Positions 16,048 through 24,031 of a stretch of 64,000 nt of DNA are shown here, piece after piece. The first letter of the stretch is position 1. Each line of letters begins with the position of its first letter. The position numbers and the translations under genes were made by a program. Origin of the DNA: Panacagrimonas sp965216805 (lineage in GTDB: Bacteria; Pseudomonadota; Gammaproteobacteria; Nevskiales; Nevskiaceae); the NCBI RefSeq assembly GCF_965216805.1, contig NZ_CBDCGN010000002.1:2170001-2234000 (forward strand), written 5' to 3'. Under the pieces are notes generated by a model. It was given only the letters and a program-made list of their open reading frames with translations. It was not told the DNA's origin and did no database searches.

Positions 16048-17630
16048 GCGACGCCGGCGCAACGGCGACGCCGGCCAGCGGAAGCACGCGCGTCCGTTCG
16101 CCCTACGTGATTGCCGTCATCTGCGGCATGGCGGCGTTCATGGAGGTGCTGGACATGTCCATCGCCAACGTCTCGCTGCTGCACATTGCCGGGTCCCTGT
16201 CGGCAAGCCGCGAGGAGGCCACCTGGGTGCTGACCAGCTACCTGGTCGCCAACGCGATCATCCTGCCCATGACCGGCTGGCTGTCGGACCGGATCGGCCG
16301 CAAGCGCTATTACCTCGGATCACTGGCGATTTTCACCCTTGCCTCGGTCGCCTGCGGGTTGGCGCCCTCGCTGGAGATGCTGATTCTCGGGCGCGTCGTG
16401 CAGGGTATGGCCGGTGGCGCCCTGCAGCCGGTCTCCCAGGCCATCCTCAATGAAGCCTTCCCGCCCGAAAAACGGGGCATGGCGATCGCGGTCTACGGGC
16501 TGGCGGTGATTGTCGGTCCGGCGCTCGGCCCTCCGCTGGGCGGCTTTCTCACCGATCAATACAGCTGGCACTGGATATTCCTGATCAACGCGCCGGTCGG
16601 CGTGCTGCTGTTCATGCTGGGCACGCGGCTGCTGCACGACCCGCCCGCACAGCAGGCGCGACAGCGCGCTGCCGCCGAACGGGGCGGCTTCGACCCCTGG
16701 GGCTTTGCGCTCATCGCGATCAGCATGGGGTCGCTGCAACTGATTCTGGATCTGGGCCAGCAGGAGGACTGGCTTGCATCGAATCTGATCCGCACGCTGG
16801 TCGTCGTCTGCGTGCTGAGCTTCGCCTTCATGATTCGGCGCGAACTCAGCCATGCGCACCCGATCATCAACCTGCGCCTGCTGGCGAACCGCAATTTCGC
16901 CGTCGGCAATCTGATGATCGCGGCAATGTACGGCACGCTGATGAGCGCCACCGTGATGCTGCCGCTGCTGATGCAGTCGATGCTCGGCTACAGCGCATTG
17001 GGCGCGGGCCTGGTGATGTCGCCGGCGGCGCTGGTGATGGCCTTCATGATGCCCCTGGTGGGCCGCATCACCGGTCGCGTGGACGAGCGGCTGCTGGTGA
17101 GCCTGGGATTCTTTTCCCTGTCGCTGGCCATGCTGGCGATGGGCAGCATCAGCCTCGACGTCTCCGAGGATCAGTTGATCTGGCTGCGCACGGCCCAGCT
17201 GCTGGGCGTGGGCCTGCTGTTCGTGCCGATCTCGGGGCTGGCCTATGTGGGCCTGCCCACGGCTGAGCTGGGCAATGCGTCCGCCATTTTCAACCTCGCG
17301 CGCAACCTCGGCGGCGGCATCGGCGTTTCACTGATGACGACGTTTCTGGCACGGCAGACCCAGTCACACCAGGTGCATCTGGTCGATCGCATCAGCCCGC
17401 TGGATCCGGCCTATCAGGAGACGATGGCGGCCATGCAGTCACTCGGCGATCCGCTCGCAAGCCAGGCGGTGATTGCCGCCGAGGTCACGCGGCAGGCCAG
17501 CTTTCTGGCGTTCATGGACAACTTCCAGTTTCTCGCCCTGGCGGCCATCGTGCTGATTCCGGTGATCTGGATCGCCAGACGGGCGCCCCAGGTCCACGGC
17601 CCGGCCGCGCCCGCCGAATATCACGGCTGA
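16044..17630 (+). CDS. DHA2-family MFS multidrug transporter (EmrB/QacA type)
   Basis: 528 residues, GTG start overlapping the HlyD stop. Fourteen transmembrane segments are expected. Family motifs are visible: EVLDMSIANVSL (motif D1), GWLSDRIGRKRYYL (motif A), GRVVQGMAGGALQPVSQA (motif B) and GPALGPPLGGFL (motif C). It should use the proton gradient to expel lipophilic compounds. In this setting it may protect against solvents or pathway intermediates. A large hairpin follows the gene. Confidence 0.93.
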   Translation: MSDAGATATPASGSTRVRSPYVIAVICGMAAFMEVLDMSIANVSLLHIAGSLSASREEATWVLTSYLVANAIILPMTGWLSDRIGRKRYYLGSLAIFTLASVACGLAPSLEMLILGRVVQGMAGGALQPVSQAILNEAFPPEKRGMAIAVYGLAVIVGPALGPPLGGFLTDQYSWHWIFLINAPVGVLLFMLGTRLLHDPPAQQARQRAAAERGGFDPWGFALIAISMGSLQLILDLGQQEDWLASNLIRTLVVVCVLSFAFMIRRELSHAHPIINLRLLANRNFAVGNLMIAAMYGTLMSATVMLPLLMQSMLGYSALGAGLVMSPAALVMAFMMPLVGRITGRVDERLLVSLGFFSLSLAMLAMGSISLDVSEDQLIWLRTAQLLGVGLLFVPISGLAYVGLPTAELGNASAIFNLARNLGGGIGVSLMTTFLARQTQSHQVHLVDRISPLDPAYQETMAAMQSLGDPLASQAVIAAEVTRQASFLAFMDNFQFLALAAIVLIPVIWIARRAPQVHGPAAPAEYHG

Positions 17631-17633
17631 GTG

Positions 17634-17699
17634 GGCGCTGGGCGGCGCCGATCGCGGGGTGAGGCAGGCTTTTGCGCCGCCCACCCCGCACCCAGCGCC
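17634..17699. terminator. Long hairpin between convergent emrB-like and gcdH genes
   Basis: GGCGCTGGG (17634-17642) pairs with CCCAGCGCC (17691-17699), and inside it GCGGGGTG (17654-17661) pairs with CACCCCGC (17682-17689). It fills the 81-base gap between two convergent genes and could end transcription from both sides. There is no marked T-run. Confidence 0.6.
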
Positions 17700-17711
17700 G
17701 GTCAGGGCGTC

Positions 17712-18890
17712 TCAGCCGCCAAACGCGGCGATGCCGGTCTGCGCCCGCCCGAGAATCAGCGCATGCACGTCGTGCGTGCCTTCGTAGGTATTGACGGCTT
17801 CCAGGTTCAGCACGTGGCGAATCACGTGATATTCGTCGGAAATGCCGTTGCCGCCGTGCATGTCACGCGCCACCCGGGCGATGTCCAGGGCCTTGCCGCA
17901 GTTGTTGCGCTTGATGAGCGAGATCATTTCCGGCGCGGCCAGGCCCTCGTCCATCAGGCGCCCCACCCTCAATGCGGCGTGCAGGCCCAGCGCGATCTCG
18001 GTCTGCATGTCCGCCAGCTTTTTCTGGATGAGCTGGTTGGCCGCGAGCGGCCGACCGAACTGCTTGCGGCCCAGGGTGTAGTCCCGCGCGCCCTGCCAGC
18101 AGAACTCCGCCGCACCCATCGCGCCCCAGGCGATGCCGTAGCGCGCCTTGTTGAGGCAGCCGAACGGCCCCTTGAGTCCGCTCACCTCGGGTAGCAGGTT
18201 TTCCTGCGGGACGAACACCGAGTCCATCACGATCTCGCCGGTGATCGAGGCGCGCAGGCTGAACTTGCCCTCGATCTTGGGCGCCGAGAGACCCTTCATG
18301 CCCTTTTCGAGCACGAAGCCGCGAATCTGCCCGGCGTCCTCCTTGGCCCAGACCACGAACACGTCGGCAATCGGCGAGTTGGTGATCCACATCTTCGCGC
18401 CGCTCAGCAGATAGCCGCCATCGGTGGCGCGGGCGCGCGTGATCATGCCGCCGGGATCGGAGCCGTGATCCGGCTCGGTCAGGCCGAAGCAACCCACCCA
18501 TTCACCGGTGGCGAGTTTCGGCAGGTACTTCTGCTTCTGCGCCTCGGTGCCGTAGGCGTAGATCGGATACATCACCAGCGACGACTGCACGCTCATGGCC
18601 GAGCGATAGCCGGAATCCACGCGCTCCACTTCGCGCGCGATCAGGCCATAGGCGACGTGACTCACGCCCGGGCAGCCGTAGCCGTGCAGCGACGCGCCCA
18701 GCAGGCCCAGCGCGCCCATCTCGGTCATGATCTCGCGGTCGAAACGCTCGTGCCGGTGCGCGTCACGCACCCGCGGCAGCAGACGTTCCTGGCAGTAGTT
18801 GCGCGTGGCCTCGAGCACCAGGCGCTCCTCGTCACTGAGCTGCGCTTCCAGCAGCAGCGGGTCTTCCCATTGAAAACTGGCCTGGCTCAT
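17712..18890 (-). CDS. gcdH: Glutaryl-CoA dehydrogenase
   Basis: 392 residues with the sequence features of glutaryl-CoA dehydrogenase: YGLIAREVERVDSGYRSAMS, the flavin motif GLTEPDHGSDPGGM, WITNSPIADVFVVWA, and the C-terminal NTYEGTHDVHALILGRAQTG with the catalytic Glu. The enzyme oxidises and decarboxylates glutaryl-CoA to crotonyl-CoA, a step in lysine, aromatic and alicyclic acid breakdown. It is transcribed with the upstream MaoC-type hydratase on the minus strand. Among the acyl-CoA dehydrogenases here it is the one with a confident substrate. A non-decarboxylating variant cannot be ruled out by eye. Confidence 0.92.
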   Translation of the reverse strand: MSQASFQWEDPLLLEAQLSDEERLVLEATRNYCQERLLPRVRDAHRHERFDREIMTEMGALGLLGASLHGYGCPGVSHVAYGLIAREVERVDSGYRSAMSVQSSLVMYPIYAYGTEAQKQKYLPKLATGEWVGCFGLTEPDHGSDPGGMITRARATDGGYLLSGAKMWITNSPIADVFVVWAKEDAGQIRGFVLEKGMKGLSAPKIEGKFSLRASITGEIVMDSVFVPQENLLPEVSGLKGPFGCLNKARYGIAWGAMGAAEFCWQGARDYTLGRKQFGRPLAANQLIQKKLADMQTEIALGLHAALRVGRLMDEGLAAPEMISLIKRNNCGKALDIARVARDMHGGNGISDEYHVIRHVLNLEAVNTYEGTHDVHALILGRAQTGIAAFGG

Positions 18891-18946
18891 CTGTAGTCCG
18901 GTTCCTGCGTGTGAGGGTTTGAAAAGATAAAGACTCAGCCCGCCGC

Positions 18947-19435
18947 CTATGGACGGGCCACCTGCGGCTTCTTGCCCCGGCGATAGACCAGCAGCGTGCG
19001 GCGGAACGAAATCACCAGCGCGCCGTTCTGGTTATGGCCCTCGGTGCGCACCGTGACCACGCCCACGTCCGGCCGCGAGCGCGACTCGCGCATCTCCAGC
19101 ACCTCGGAGCGCGAGTAGAGCGTGTCCCCTTCGAATACCGGGTTCGGCAGCCGCACCTCGTCCCAGCCCAGGTTCGCAAACACGTTCTGCGAAACGTCGG
19201 TGACGCTCTGGCCGGTGACGAGCGCCAGGGTCAGGCAGGAATTGATCAGCGGGCGCTTGAACTCGGTCTGCGCAGCGTAGTGCTGGTCGAAGTGCAGCGA
19301 CGCGGTGTTCTGCGTCATCAGCGTGAACGAGATGTTGTCGTTCTGCGTGAGCGTGCGGCCCAGCGGATGGGGGTAGATGTCGCCCACCTCAAAGTCCTCG
19401 AAAAAACGTCCTTCCCAGCCGGTCTTGACCGCCAT
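18947..19435 (-). CDS. MaoC family hydratase (itaconyl-/mesaconyl-CoA hydratase-like)
   Basis: 162 residues. The sequence FFEDFEVGDIYPHPLGRTLT, HFDQHYA, the TEFKRPLINSCLTLALVTG stretch and ANLGWDEVRLPNPVFEGDT resembles the hydratase of bacterial itaconate degradation and related MaoC proteins. The usual MaoC catalytic set is altered to DNISFTLMTQN followed by HFD. It would hydrate an enoyl-CoA thioester in the cytosol. It lies just upstream of gcdH on the same strand and probably shares its transcript. Its promoter region is shared with the divergent DUF445 gene and contains the TTCTAACA motif. Confidence 0.82.
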   Translation of the reverse strand: MAVKTGWEGRFFEDFEVGDIYPHPLGRTLTQNDNISFTLMTQNTASLHFDQHYAAQTEFKRPLINSCLTLALVTGQSVTDVSQNVFANLGWDEVRLPNPVFEGDTLYSRSEVLEMRESRSRPDVGVVTVRTEGHNQNGALVISFRRTLLVYRRGKKPQVARP

Positions 19436-19526
19436 GCTCGGTGATCCTGTGTTCGTTCATGAATTGGCCGGCCGCTTCCCCATTGAGCCCCGACGAGCGC
19501 CCGGATTGATTAGACTAACCCACTAA

Positions 19527-19548
19527 TTCTAACAAGTGTTTGGTCTGA
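19527..19548. promoter_or_regulatory. Candidate operator, TTCTAACA motif copy 1
   Basis: TTCTAACA-AG-TGTTTGGTCTGA lies between the divergent MaoC (-) and DUF445 (+) genes, 41 bases before the latter's start. It aligns with the copies at 22471 and 58519 as TTCTAACA-N2-YGYTTG. A related TTAGACTAAC lies just upstream. This copy is only partly palindromic. The pattern suits a TetR-type repressor, but no regulator is assigned. Confidence 0.5.
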
Positions 19549-19588
19549 CTGGCGGCATCACTGCCGTCTGGCCAGATCGGGGAAGAGC

Positions 19589-20854
19589 ATGGTCGACGCA
19601 AACTGGCTTCACGGCATCCTGGCAGACGTGCAGGCCAACTGGATTCTCTACGTCTCCATGCCGCTGGTGGCCGCGGCCATCGGCTACGGCACCAAGATCG
19701 CCGCCATCTACATGATGTTCCAGCCGCTCAAGTTCGTCGGCATCCGCGCGCCCTACCTGGGCTGGCAGGGCATCATTCCGCGCAATGCGGCTCGGATGGC
19801 CGCTATCGCCTGCGACACGCTCACCGCGCGTCTGCTCAAGCCCGAAGAATTGTTCGACCGGCTCGACCCGATCCGCGTGGCGATCGCCATCGATCAGCCC
19901 CTGCGAGCGGCGGTCGAGGAAATTGTTCACGAAGTGTTCGAACACTATTCGCCGGGGCTGTGGACCGCGGCACCCGCCGCGATGAAGCGCACCATGATCC
20001 GGCGGGTCCAGGACAAGTCGCCGCAACTGATCGAGGACATCATGTCGAAGATCCGCAGCGACCTGAGCGCGGTATTCGATCTCAAGGACATGGTGGTGAG
20101 CAATCTGGTGAAAGACAAGGAACTGCTCAACCAGATGTTTCGCGAGGTGGGTCGCGGCGAATTCCGGTTCATCCGCAATTCCGGCATCTACTTCGGCTTC
20201 GTGATCGGCTGCGTGCAGGCGCTGGCCTGGGCGTTGACGCACTCGATGTGGATCATGCCGCTGTTCGGCGGCCTCACCGGCTGGCTCAGCGACTGGCTGG
20301 CGCTGAAAATGGTATTCCGGCCCAAGGAGCCCACGCGCTACCTCGGCTTGTTCACCTGGCAGGGGCTGTTCATCAAGCGCCGCCAGGAGGTGGCCTCGGA
20401 GTACGGCCGGCTCATGGCGCAGCGCGTGCTCACGCCGAGCGCGATCATGGCCTCGGTCCTGAGCGGCCCGCTGTCCGACCGCCTGTACACGATGATCCAG
20501 AACGAGGTTCGCGCCGCCATCGACGAGCAGGCGGGATTCGCGCGGCCGCTGGTGGTGCTGTCGGTGGGCGGCGACAAGTACCTGGAGATGAAGCGCGTGG
20601 TGGCAGGCAAGGTCGTGGAACGCCTGCCCGAGGCCATGCGTCATGTAGAGGCCTACGCATTCGAGGCGCTCGACATCGAGAACACGCTCAAGACCAAGAT
20701 GGCGCAACTCACGGTCGACGAGTACGAGGGCCTGCTCCGTCCGGCCTTCCAGCAGGACGAGTGGATCCTGATCGCGGTGGGCGCCGCCTTGGGCTTCCTG
20801 GTCGGCGAGATGCAGGTCCACGTGATGCTTGCCTTTGCCGTGAATCCACAATGA
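19589..20854 (+). CDS. DUF445 family membrane protein
   Basis: 421 residues, ATG preceded by GGGGAAGAG. Transmembrane helices lie near the N-terminus (YVSMPLVAAAIGYGTKIAAI), in the middle (SGIYFGFVIGCVQALAWALT) and at the C-terminus (WILIAVGAALGFLVGEMQ). Between them are long amphipathic helical stretches. MPLFGGLTGWLSDWLALKMV resembles the family's conserved G-x-TNWLA-K motif and follows the first repeat's GYGTKIAAIYMMFQP. The family's function is not established. It is a neighbour of catabolic genes and downstream of a candidate operator, so a membrane or envelope role during growth on hydrophobic substrates is possible. Confidence 0.88.
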   Translation: MVDANWLHGILADVQANWILYVSMPLVAAAIGYGTKIAAIYMMFQPLKFVGIRAPYLGWQGIIPRNAARMAAIACDTLTARLLKPEELFDRLDPIRVAIAIDQPLRAAVEEIVHEVFEHYSPGLWTAAPAAMKRTMIRRVQDKSPQLIEDIMSKIRSDLSAVFDLKDMVVSNLVKDKELLNQMFREVGRGEFRFIRNSGIYFGFVIGCVQALAWALTHSMWIMPLFGGLTGWLSDWLALKMVFRPKEPTRYLGLFTWQGLFIKRRQEVASEYGRLMAQRVLTPSAIMASVLSGPLSDRLYTMIQNEVRAAIDEQAGFARPLVVLSVGGDKYLEMKRVVAGKVVERLPEAMRHVEAYAFEALDIENTLKTKMAQLTVDEYEGLLRPAFQQDEWILIAVGAALGFLVGEMQVHVMLAFAVNPQ

Positions 20855-20880
20855 CAGCTGCCGAATACACAATGCGAAAC

Positions 20881-20918
20881 GGTTCTGACTGCACCGCGCG
20901 ATGCGCGGTGGGAGAACC
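20881..20918 (+). promoter_or_regulatory. Hairpin that covers the ribosome binding site of the wax-ester synthase gene
   Basis: CACCGCGC-GAT-GCGCGGTG (20892-20910) is a perfect 8-base hairpin. Beyond it GGTTCT (20881-20886) can pair with AGAACC (20913-20918). The Shine-Dalgarno GGGAG of the gene starting at 20922 lies at 20910-20914, inside the 3' arm. The structure could lower translation, or simply be a terminator for the DUF445 gene. Confidence 0.45.
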
Positions 20919-20921
20919 ATC

Positions 20922-22376
20922 ATGACGGACACCCGAGCCTTCAACTCCGCCGACCTGCACCCACTCGAGGGCTGGGGCGGCGGACCGGAGATGAGTCACT
21001 TCGAAGGCGTGATGTGGCGCCTGGACGCCAACCCGCACATGCGTTCGACCATGACCGGGGTGGAGATCCTCGACCACGCGCCGGACTGGCAGCGCCTGCG
21101 CGCCGCCCACGAGCGCCTCACGGCGGCGATTCCGCGTTTCAGGCAGTGCGTGGTGGAACCCCTGTTCCTGGGCACGCCGCACTGGGTGGATGACCCGGAC
21201 TTTTCACTCGACTACCACCTGCGCAGCCTGCGCGTGCCTGAACCGGCCACGCCGCGTCAGTTGCTGGAACAGGCGCAGTGGATCGCGATGACGCCCTTCG
21301 ACCGTGCCCGCCCGCCGTGGGAGGTGATCCTGATCGAGGGCCTGGCCGACGGCCGCGCGGCCTACGTGCTGAAAATGCACCACGCCCTGTCCGATGGCCA
21401 CGGCATGATGCAGTTGCTCTCGCAGGCGCACAGCCGCAGCGCCGAACCGGGACCGACGGTGGAACAGCCGGCGCGCCAGCCCGCCGCTGCGCTGCCCTCC
21501 GCCGGTGCGGTGCTGGGGCGGCAGCTGCGCGCAGGCCTGTCGCGACTGCCGCAGCAGACGCGCAAGCTGGTCGCCGACGTGGCGCAGGGCCTGCAGCGTC
21601 CTGACGCGGCGCGCGAGGCGTTGCGATATGCGCAGTCCGCAGCCCGCATCCTCGGCCGCAAGCCGGCACCCAAGTCGCCGCTGCTCGCTGGCCGCAGCCT
21701 GGCCTGGCATTTCGACGCGCTGGATTTTCCGCTGGACGATTTCAAGGCCGCCGCCAAGCGTGCCGGCGCAAGTCTCAACGATGCCTACATCGCCGGTATC
21801 GCCGGCGGGTTCCGGCGCTATCACGAGCAACTCGGCCAGCCGATCGCCAAGCTACCCATCGTGTTCCCCGTCAGCGTACGCACCGCGGCGGACGGCCTCG
21901 GCGGCAACCGTTTCGTCGGTGGCCAGTTCGACGCGCCGCTGGACGAACCCGATCCAGTCGCCTGCATGAAGCAGGTCGGCGCGTTCGTGGAGACCCTGCG
22001 CTCGGAGCCGGCGCTCGACGTGCTGCTGCGCGTGATGCCGGCGGTTGGCCGCCTGCCCACGCCGCTGCTTGGCAAGATGATGTCCGGCGTCACTGCCGCC
22101 CAGGACGTACAGGCCAGCAACGTGCCGGGGCTGCGCCGCCCGGTGTACATCGCCGGCGCGAGAGTCACGCACTTTTTCGGCTTCGGTCCCCTGCCCGGCT
22201 GCGCCGCCATGTTCGCGATGCTCTCGCACGACCAGCGCTGCTGCATCGGCATCAACACCGACGCCGCCGCCGTGCGCGAGCCGGATCGCCTGGTGGAATG
22301 CCTGCGCCTGAGCTTCGACGAGATCATGGGCAGTCCCGGCATCACGGAAGTCTTCGCCGGGCCGGGCAAGCCGTAA
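20922..22376 (+). CDS. WS/DGAT-like acyltransferase (wax ester synthase/diacylglycerol acyltransferase)
   Basis: 484 residues from the ATG after GGGAGAACCATC. The catalytic HHxxxDG motif is MHHALSDG with His153-His154. PWEVILIEGLADGRAA precedes it, and the C-terminal half keeps the family sequence SNVPGLRRPVYIAGA. These bifunctional enzymes join acyl-CoA to long-chain alcohols or diacylglycerol to make storage wax esters or triacylglycerol at the inner membrane. A second member lies at 47673-49064. In a hydrocarbon degrader they store excess acyl groups. Exact acceptor unknown. Confidence 0.88.
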   Translation: MTDTRAFNSADLHPLEGWGGGPEMSHFEGVMWRLDANPHMRSTMTGVEILDHAPDWQRLRAAHERLTAAIPRFRQCVVEPLFLGTPHWVDDPDFSLDYHLRSLRVPEPATPRQLLEQAQWIAMTPFDRARPPWEVILIEGLADGRAAYVLKMHHALSDGHGMMQLLSQAHSRSAEPGPTVEQPARQPAAALPSAGAVLGRQLRAGLSRLPQQTRKLVADVAQGLQRPDAAREALRYAQSAARILGRKPAPKSPLLAGRSLAWHFDALDFPLDDFKAAAKRAGASLNDAYIAGIAGGFRRYHEQLGQPIAKLPIVFPVSVRTAADGLGGNRFVGGQFDAPLDEPDPVACMKQVGAFVETLRSEPALDVLLRVMPAVGRLPTPLLGKMMSGVTAAQDVQASNVPGLRRPVYIAGARVTHFFGFGPLPGCAAMFAMLSHDQRCCIGINTDAAAVREPDRLVECLRLSFDEIMGSPGITEVFAGPGKP

Positions 22377-22470
22377 GGAACCCCGGCGGCCGGGAGTCCG
22401 CACGACGCTGACGCCGTCCGGACTCATCGCACCGGGCCGATCAAGAAAAGATGGTCCGCAGCCTTTCGTA

Positions 22471-22492
22471 TTCTAACAGGTGTTTGTTAGAC
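22471..22492. promoter_or_regulatory. Candidate operator, TTCTAACA motif copy 2 (perfect palindrome)
   Basis: TCTAACA-GGTGTT-TGTTAGA at 22472-22491 is a perfect 7-base inverted repeat, the best of three related sites. It lies 75 bases before the long operon that starts at 22567. The spacing and symmetry fit a dimeric TetR-type repressor of acyl-CoA catabolism. Confidence 0.6.
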
Positions 22493-22566
22493 TAAAGACC
22501 CGCAAGCAGGGCCGTCTGCCGCGTGCAGAAAGCCGCTGCGATCCATCACGTGACCGAGGAACAAGC

Positions 22567-24030
22567 ATGATCGGCATCACCTGTTACGGCGCCTATGTGC
22601 CAAGACTGCGGCTCAGCCGTGCCGCGGCGGCCCAGGCCAACGCATGGGCCAATCCCGGCCTGCTGGCCCAGGCGCGCGGCGAGCGCTCGATGGCCAACTG
22701 GGACGAGGACAGCCTGACGATGGCGGTGGAAGCCGCGCGCGACGCGCTGGCCGGCCGCAGCACGGACGGCATCGGCGCCCTCTACTTCGGCTCCACCACG
22801 CATCCCTTCGCCGACCGCCAGAACGCGGGCCTGGTCGCCGCTGCGCTCGACCTGCCGGAATCGATCAATTCCTCCGACCTCGGCGGCGCGCAGAAGGCGG
22901 GCACCGCCGCGCTGATCGCCGCGCTTGACCGCGCGGCTGCCGGACGTCCGGGCGAGGCCCTGGTGGTGGCCGCCGAACATCGCCGGGCGCGTCCCGGCAG
23001 CGCCCAGGAGTTGCAGTACGGCGATGCCGCCGCTGCCTTCACGATCGGCAATTCCGCAGTGATTGCCGAGTTCCTCGGCAGCCACAGCATGTCGGTGGAT
23101 TTTGTCGATCACTACCGCGCGACGGGCCAGGAATTCGATTACATCTGGGAAGAACGCTGGCTGCGCGACGAGGCGTTCCAGAAGTGGGTGCCGGCAGCGG
23201 TGACAGCCGGGCTGGAAAAAATCGGGATCGCCCCCGGCAGCATCCATCACTTCGTGCTGCCGGAGCCGGTCGCCAAGCTCTCCACGCTGGTCGCCAAGCG
23301 TTGCGGCATTGCCGAGACCGCCATCGCCGACAGCCTGCTCGGCGTGGTCGGTCATGCCGGCTCGGCGCACGCGCCGCTGATGCTGGCCGCGGTGCTGCAG
23401 AAGGCGCAAGCCGGACAGACCATCGTGGTCGTGGGCTTTGGCCAGGGTTGCGACGTGCTGGCCTTCCGCACCACCGCGGCGCTGGGCGAACTGCCCGCGC
23501 GCAGCGGCGTCGCCGGCAGTCTCAAGCGCCGCAAGGAAGAAAAGAATTACCCGAAGTTCCAGTCCTTCAACGAGACCGTCTCGCCGGAAAAAGGTCTGCG
23601 CGGCGAAGCCAATCCGCAGACCGCGCTGTCGGCGATGTACCGCAGCCGCCGCATGCTGTCCGGGCTGGTCGGGGGCAGTTGCACGAAGTGCGGCACCGCG
23701 CAGTTCCCGCCCGCCGACCTCTGCGTCAATCCGTCCTGCCATCACCAGGGACCGATGCAGCCGTACCGCTTCGCCGACGAGGCGGCCCGCATCAAGACCT
23801 GGTCCGCGGACTGGCTCACCTACACGCCCGACCCGCCCGCGCACTACGGCATGGTGGAGTTCGAGCGCGGCGGTCGCTTCGTCGCCGACATCACCGATTG
23901 GGATCTCGGCAAGGTCGAGGTCGGGCAGCCGGTTCGCATGGTGTTCCGCGTGCGCGGGCGTGATGCGCAGCGCGGCATGGTTCGCTATTTCTGGAAGGCC
24001 GCGCCGCTGGCCGGCACGGGGGAGCACTGA
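22567..24030 (+). CDS. KASIII/HMG-CoA synthase-fold protein fused to a DUF35 (Zn-ribbon/OB-fold) domain
   Basis: 487 residues. The first 330 or so form a thiolase-superfamily domain of the HMG-CoA synthase/KASIII branch (ITCYGAYVPRLRLSRAA, YGDAAAAFTIG, LLGVVGHAGSAHAPLML). The remainder is a DUF35 domain with a complete zinc ribbon (GSCTKCGTAQFPPADLCVNP and a fourth Cys), then an OB-fold. Where synthases carry the nucleophilic Cys (ACxGGTAAL) this protein reads AQKAGTAAL, so it probably does not form an acyl-enzyme. It heads the operon and may be a scaffold, hydrolase or aldolase-like enzyme acting with the thiolases downstream. Function unassigned. Confidence 0.82.
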   Translation: MIGITCYGAYVPRLRLSRAAAAQANAWANPGLLAQARGERSMANWDEDSLTMAVEAARDALAGRSTDGIGALYFGSTTHPFADRQNAGLVAAALDLPESINSSDLGGAQKAGTAALIAALDRAAAGRPGEALVVAAEHRRARPGSAQELQYGDAAAAFTIGNSAVIAEFLGSHSMSVDFVDHYRATGQEFDYIWEERWLRDEAFQKWVPAAVTAGLEKIGIAPGSIHHFVLPEPVAKLSTLVAKRCGIAETAIADSLLGVVGHAGSAHAPLMLAAVLQKAQAGQTIVVVGFGQGCDVLAFRTTAALGELPARSGVAGSLKRRKEEKNYPKFQSFNETVSPEKGLRGEANPQTALSAMYRSRRMLSGLVGGSCTKCGTAQFPPADLCVNPSCHHQGPMQPYRFADEAARIKTWSADWLTYTPDPPAHYGMVEFERGGRFVADITDWDLGKVEVGQPVRMVFRVRGRDAQRGMVRYFWKAAPLAGTGEH

Positions 24031-24031
24031 G

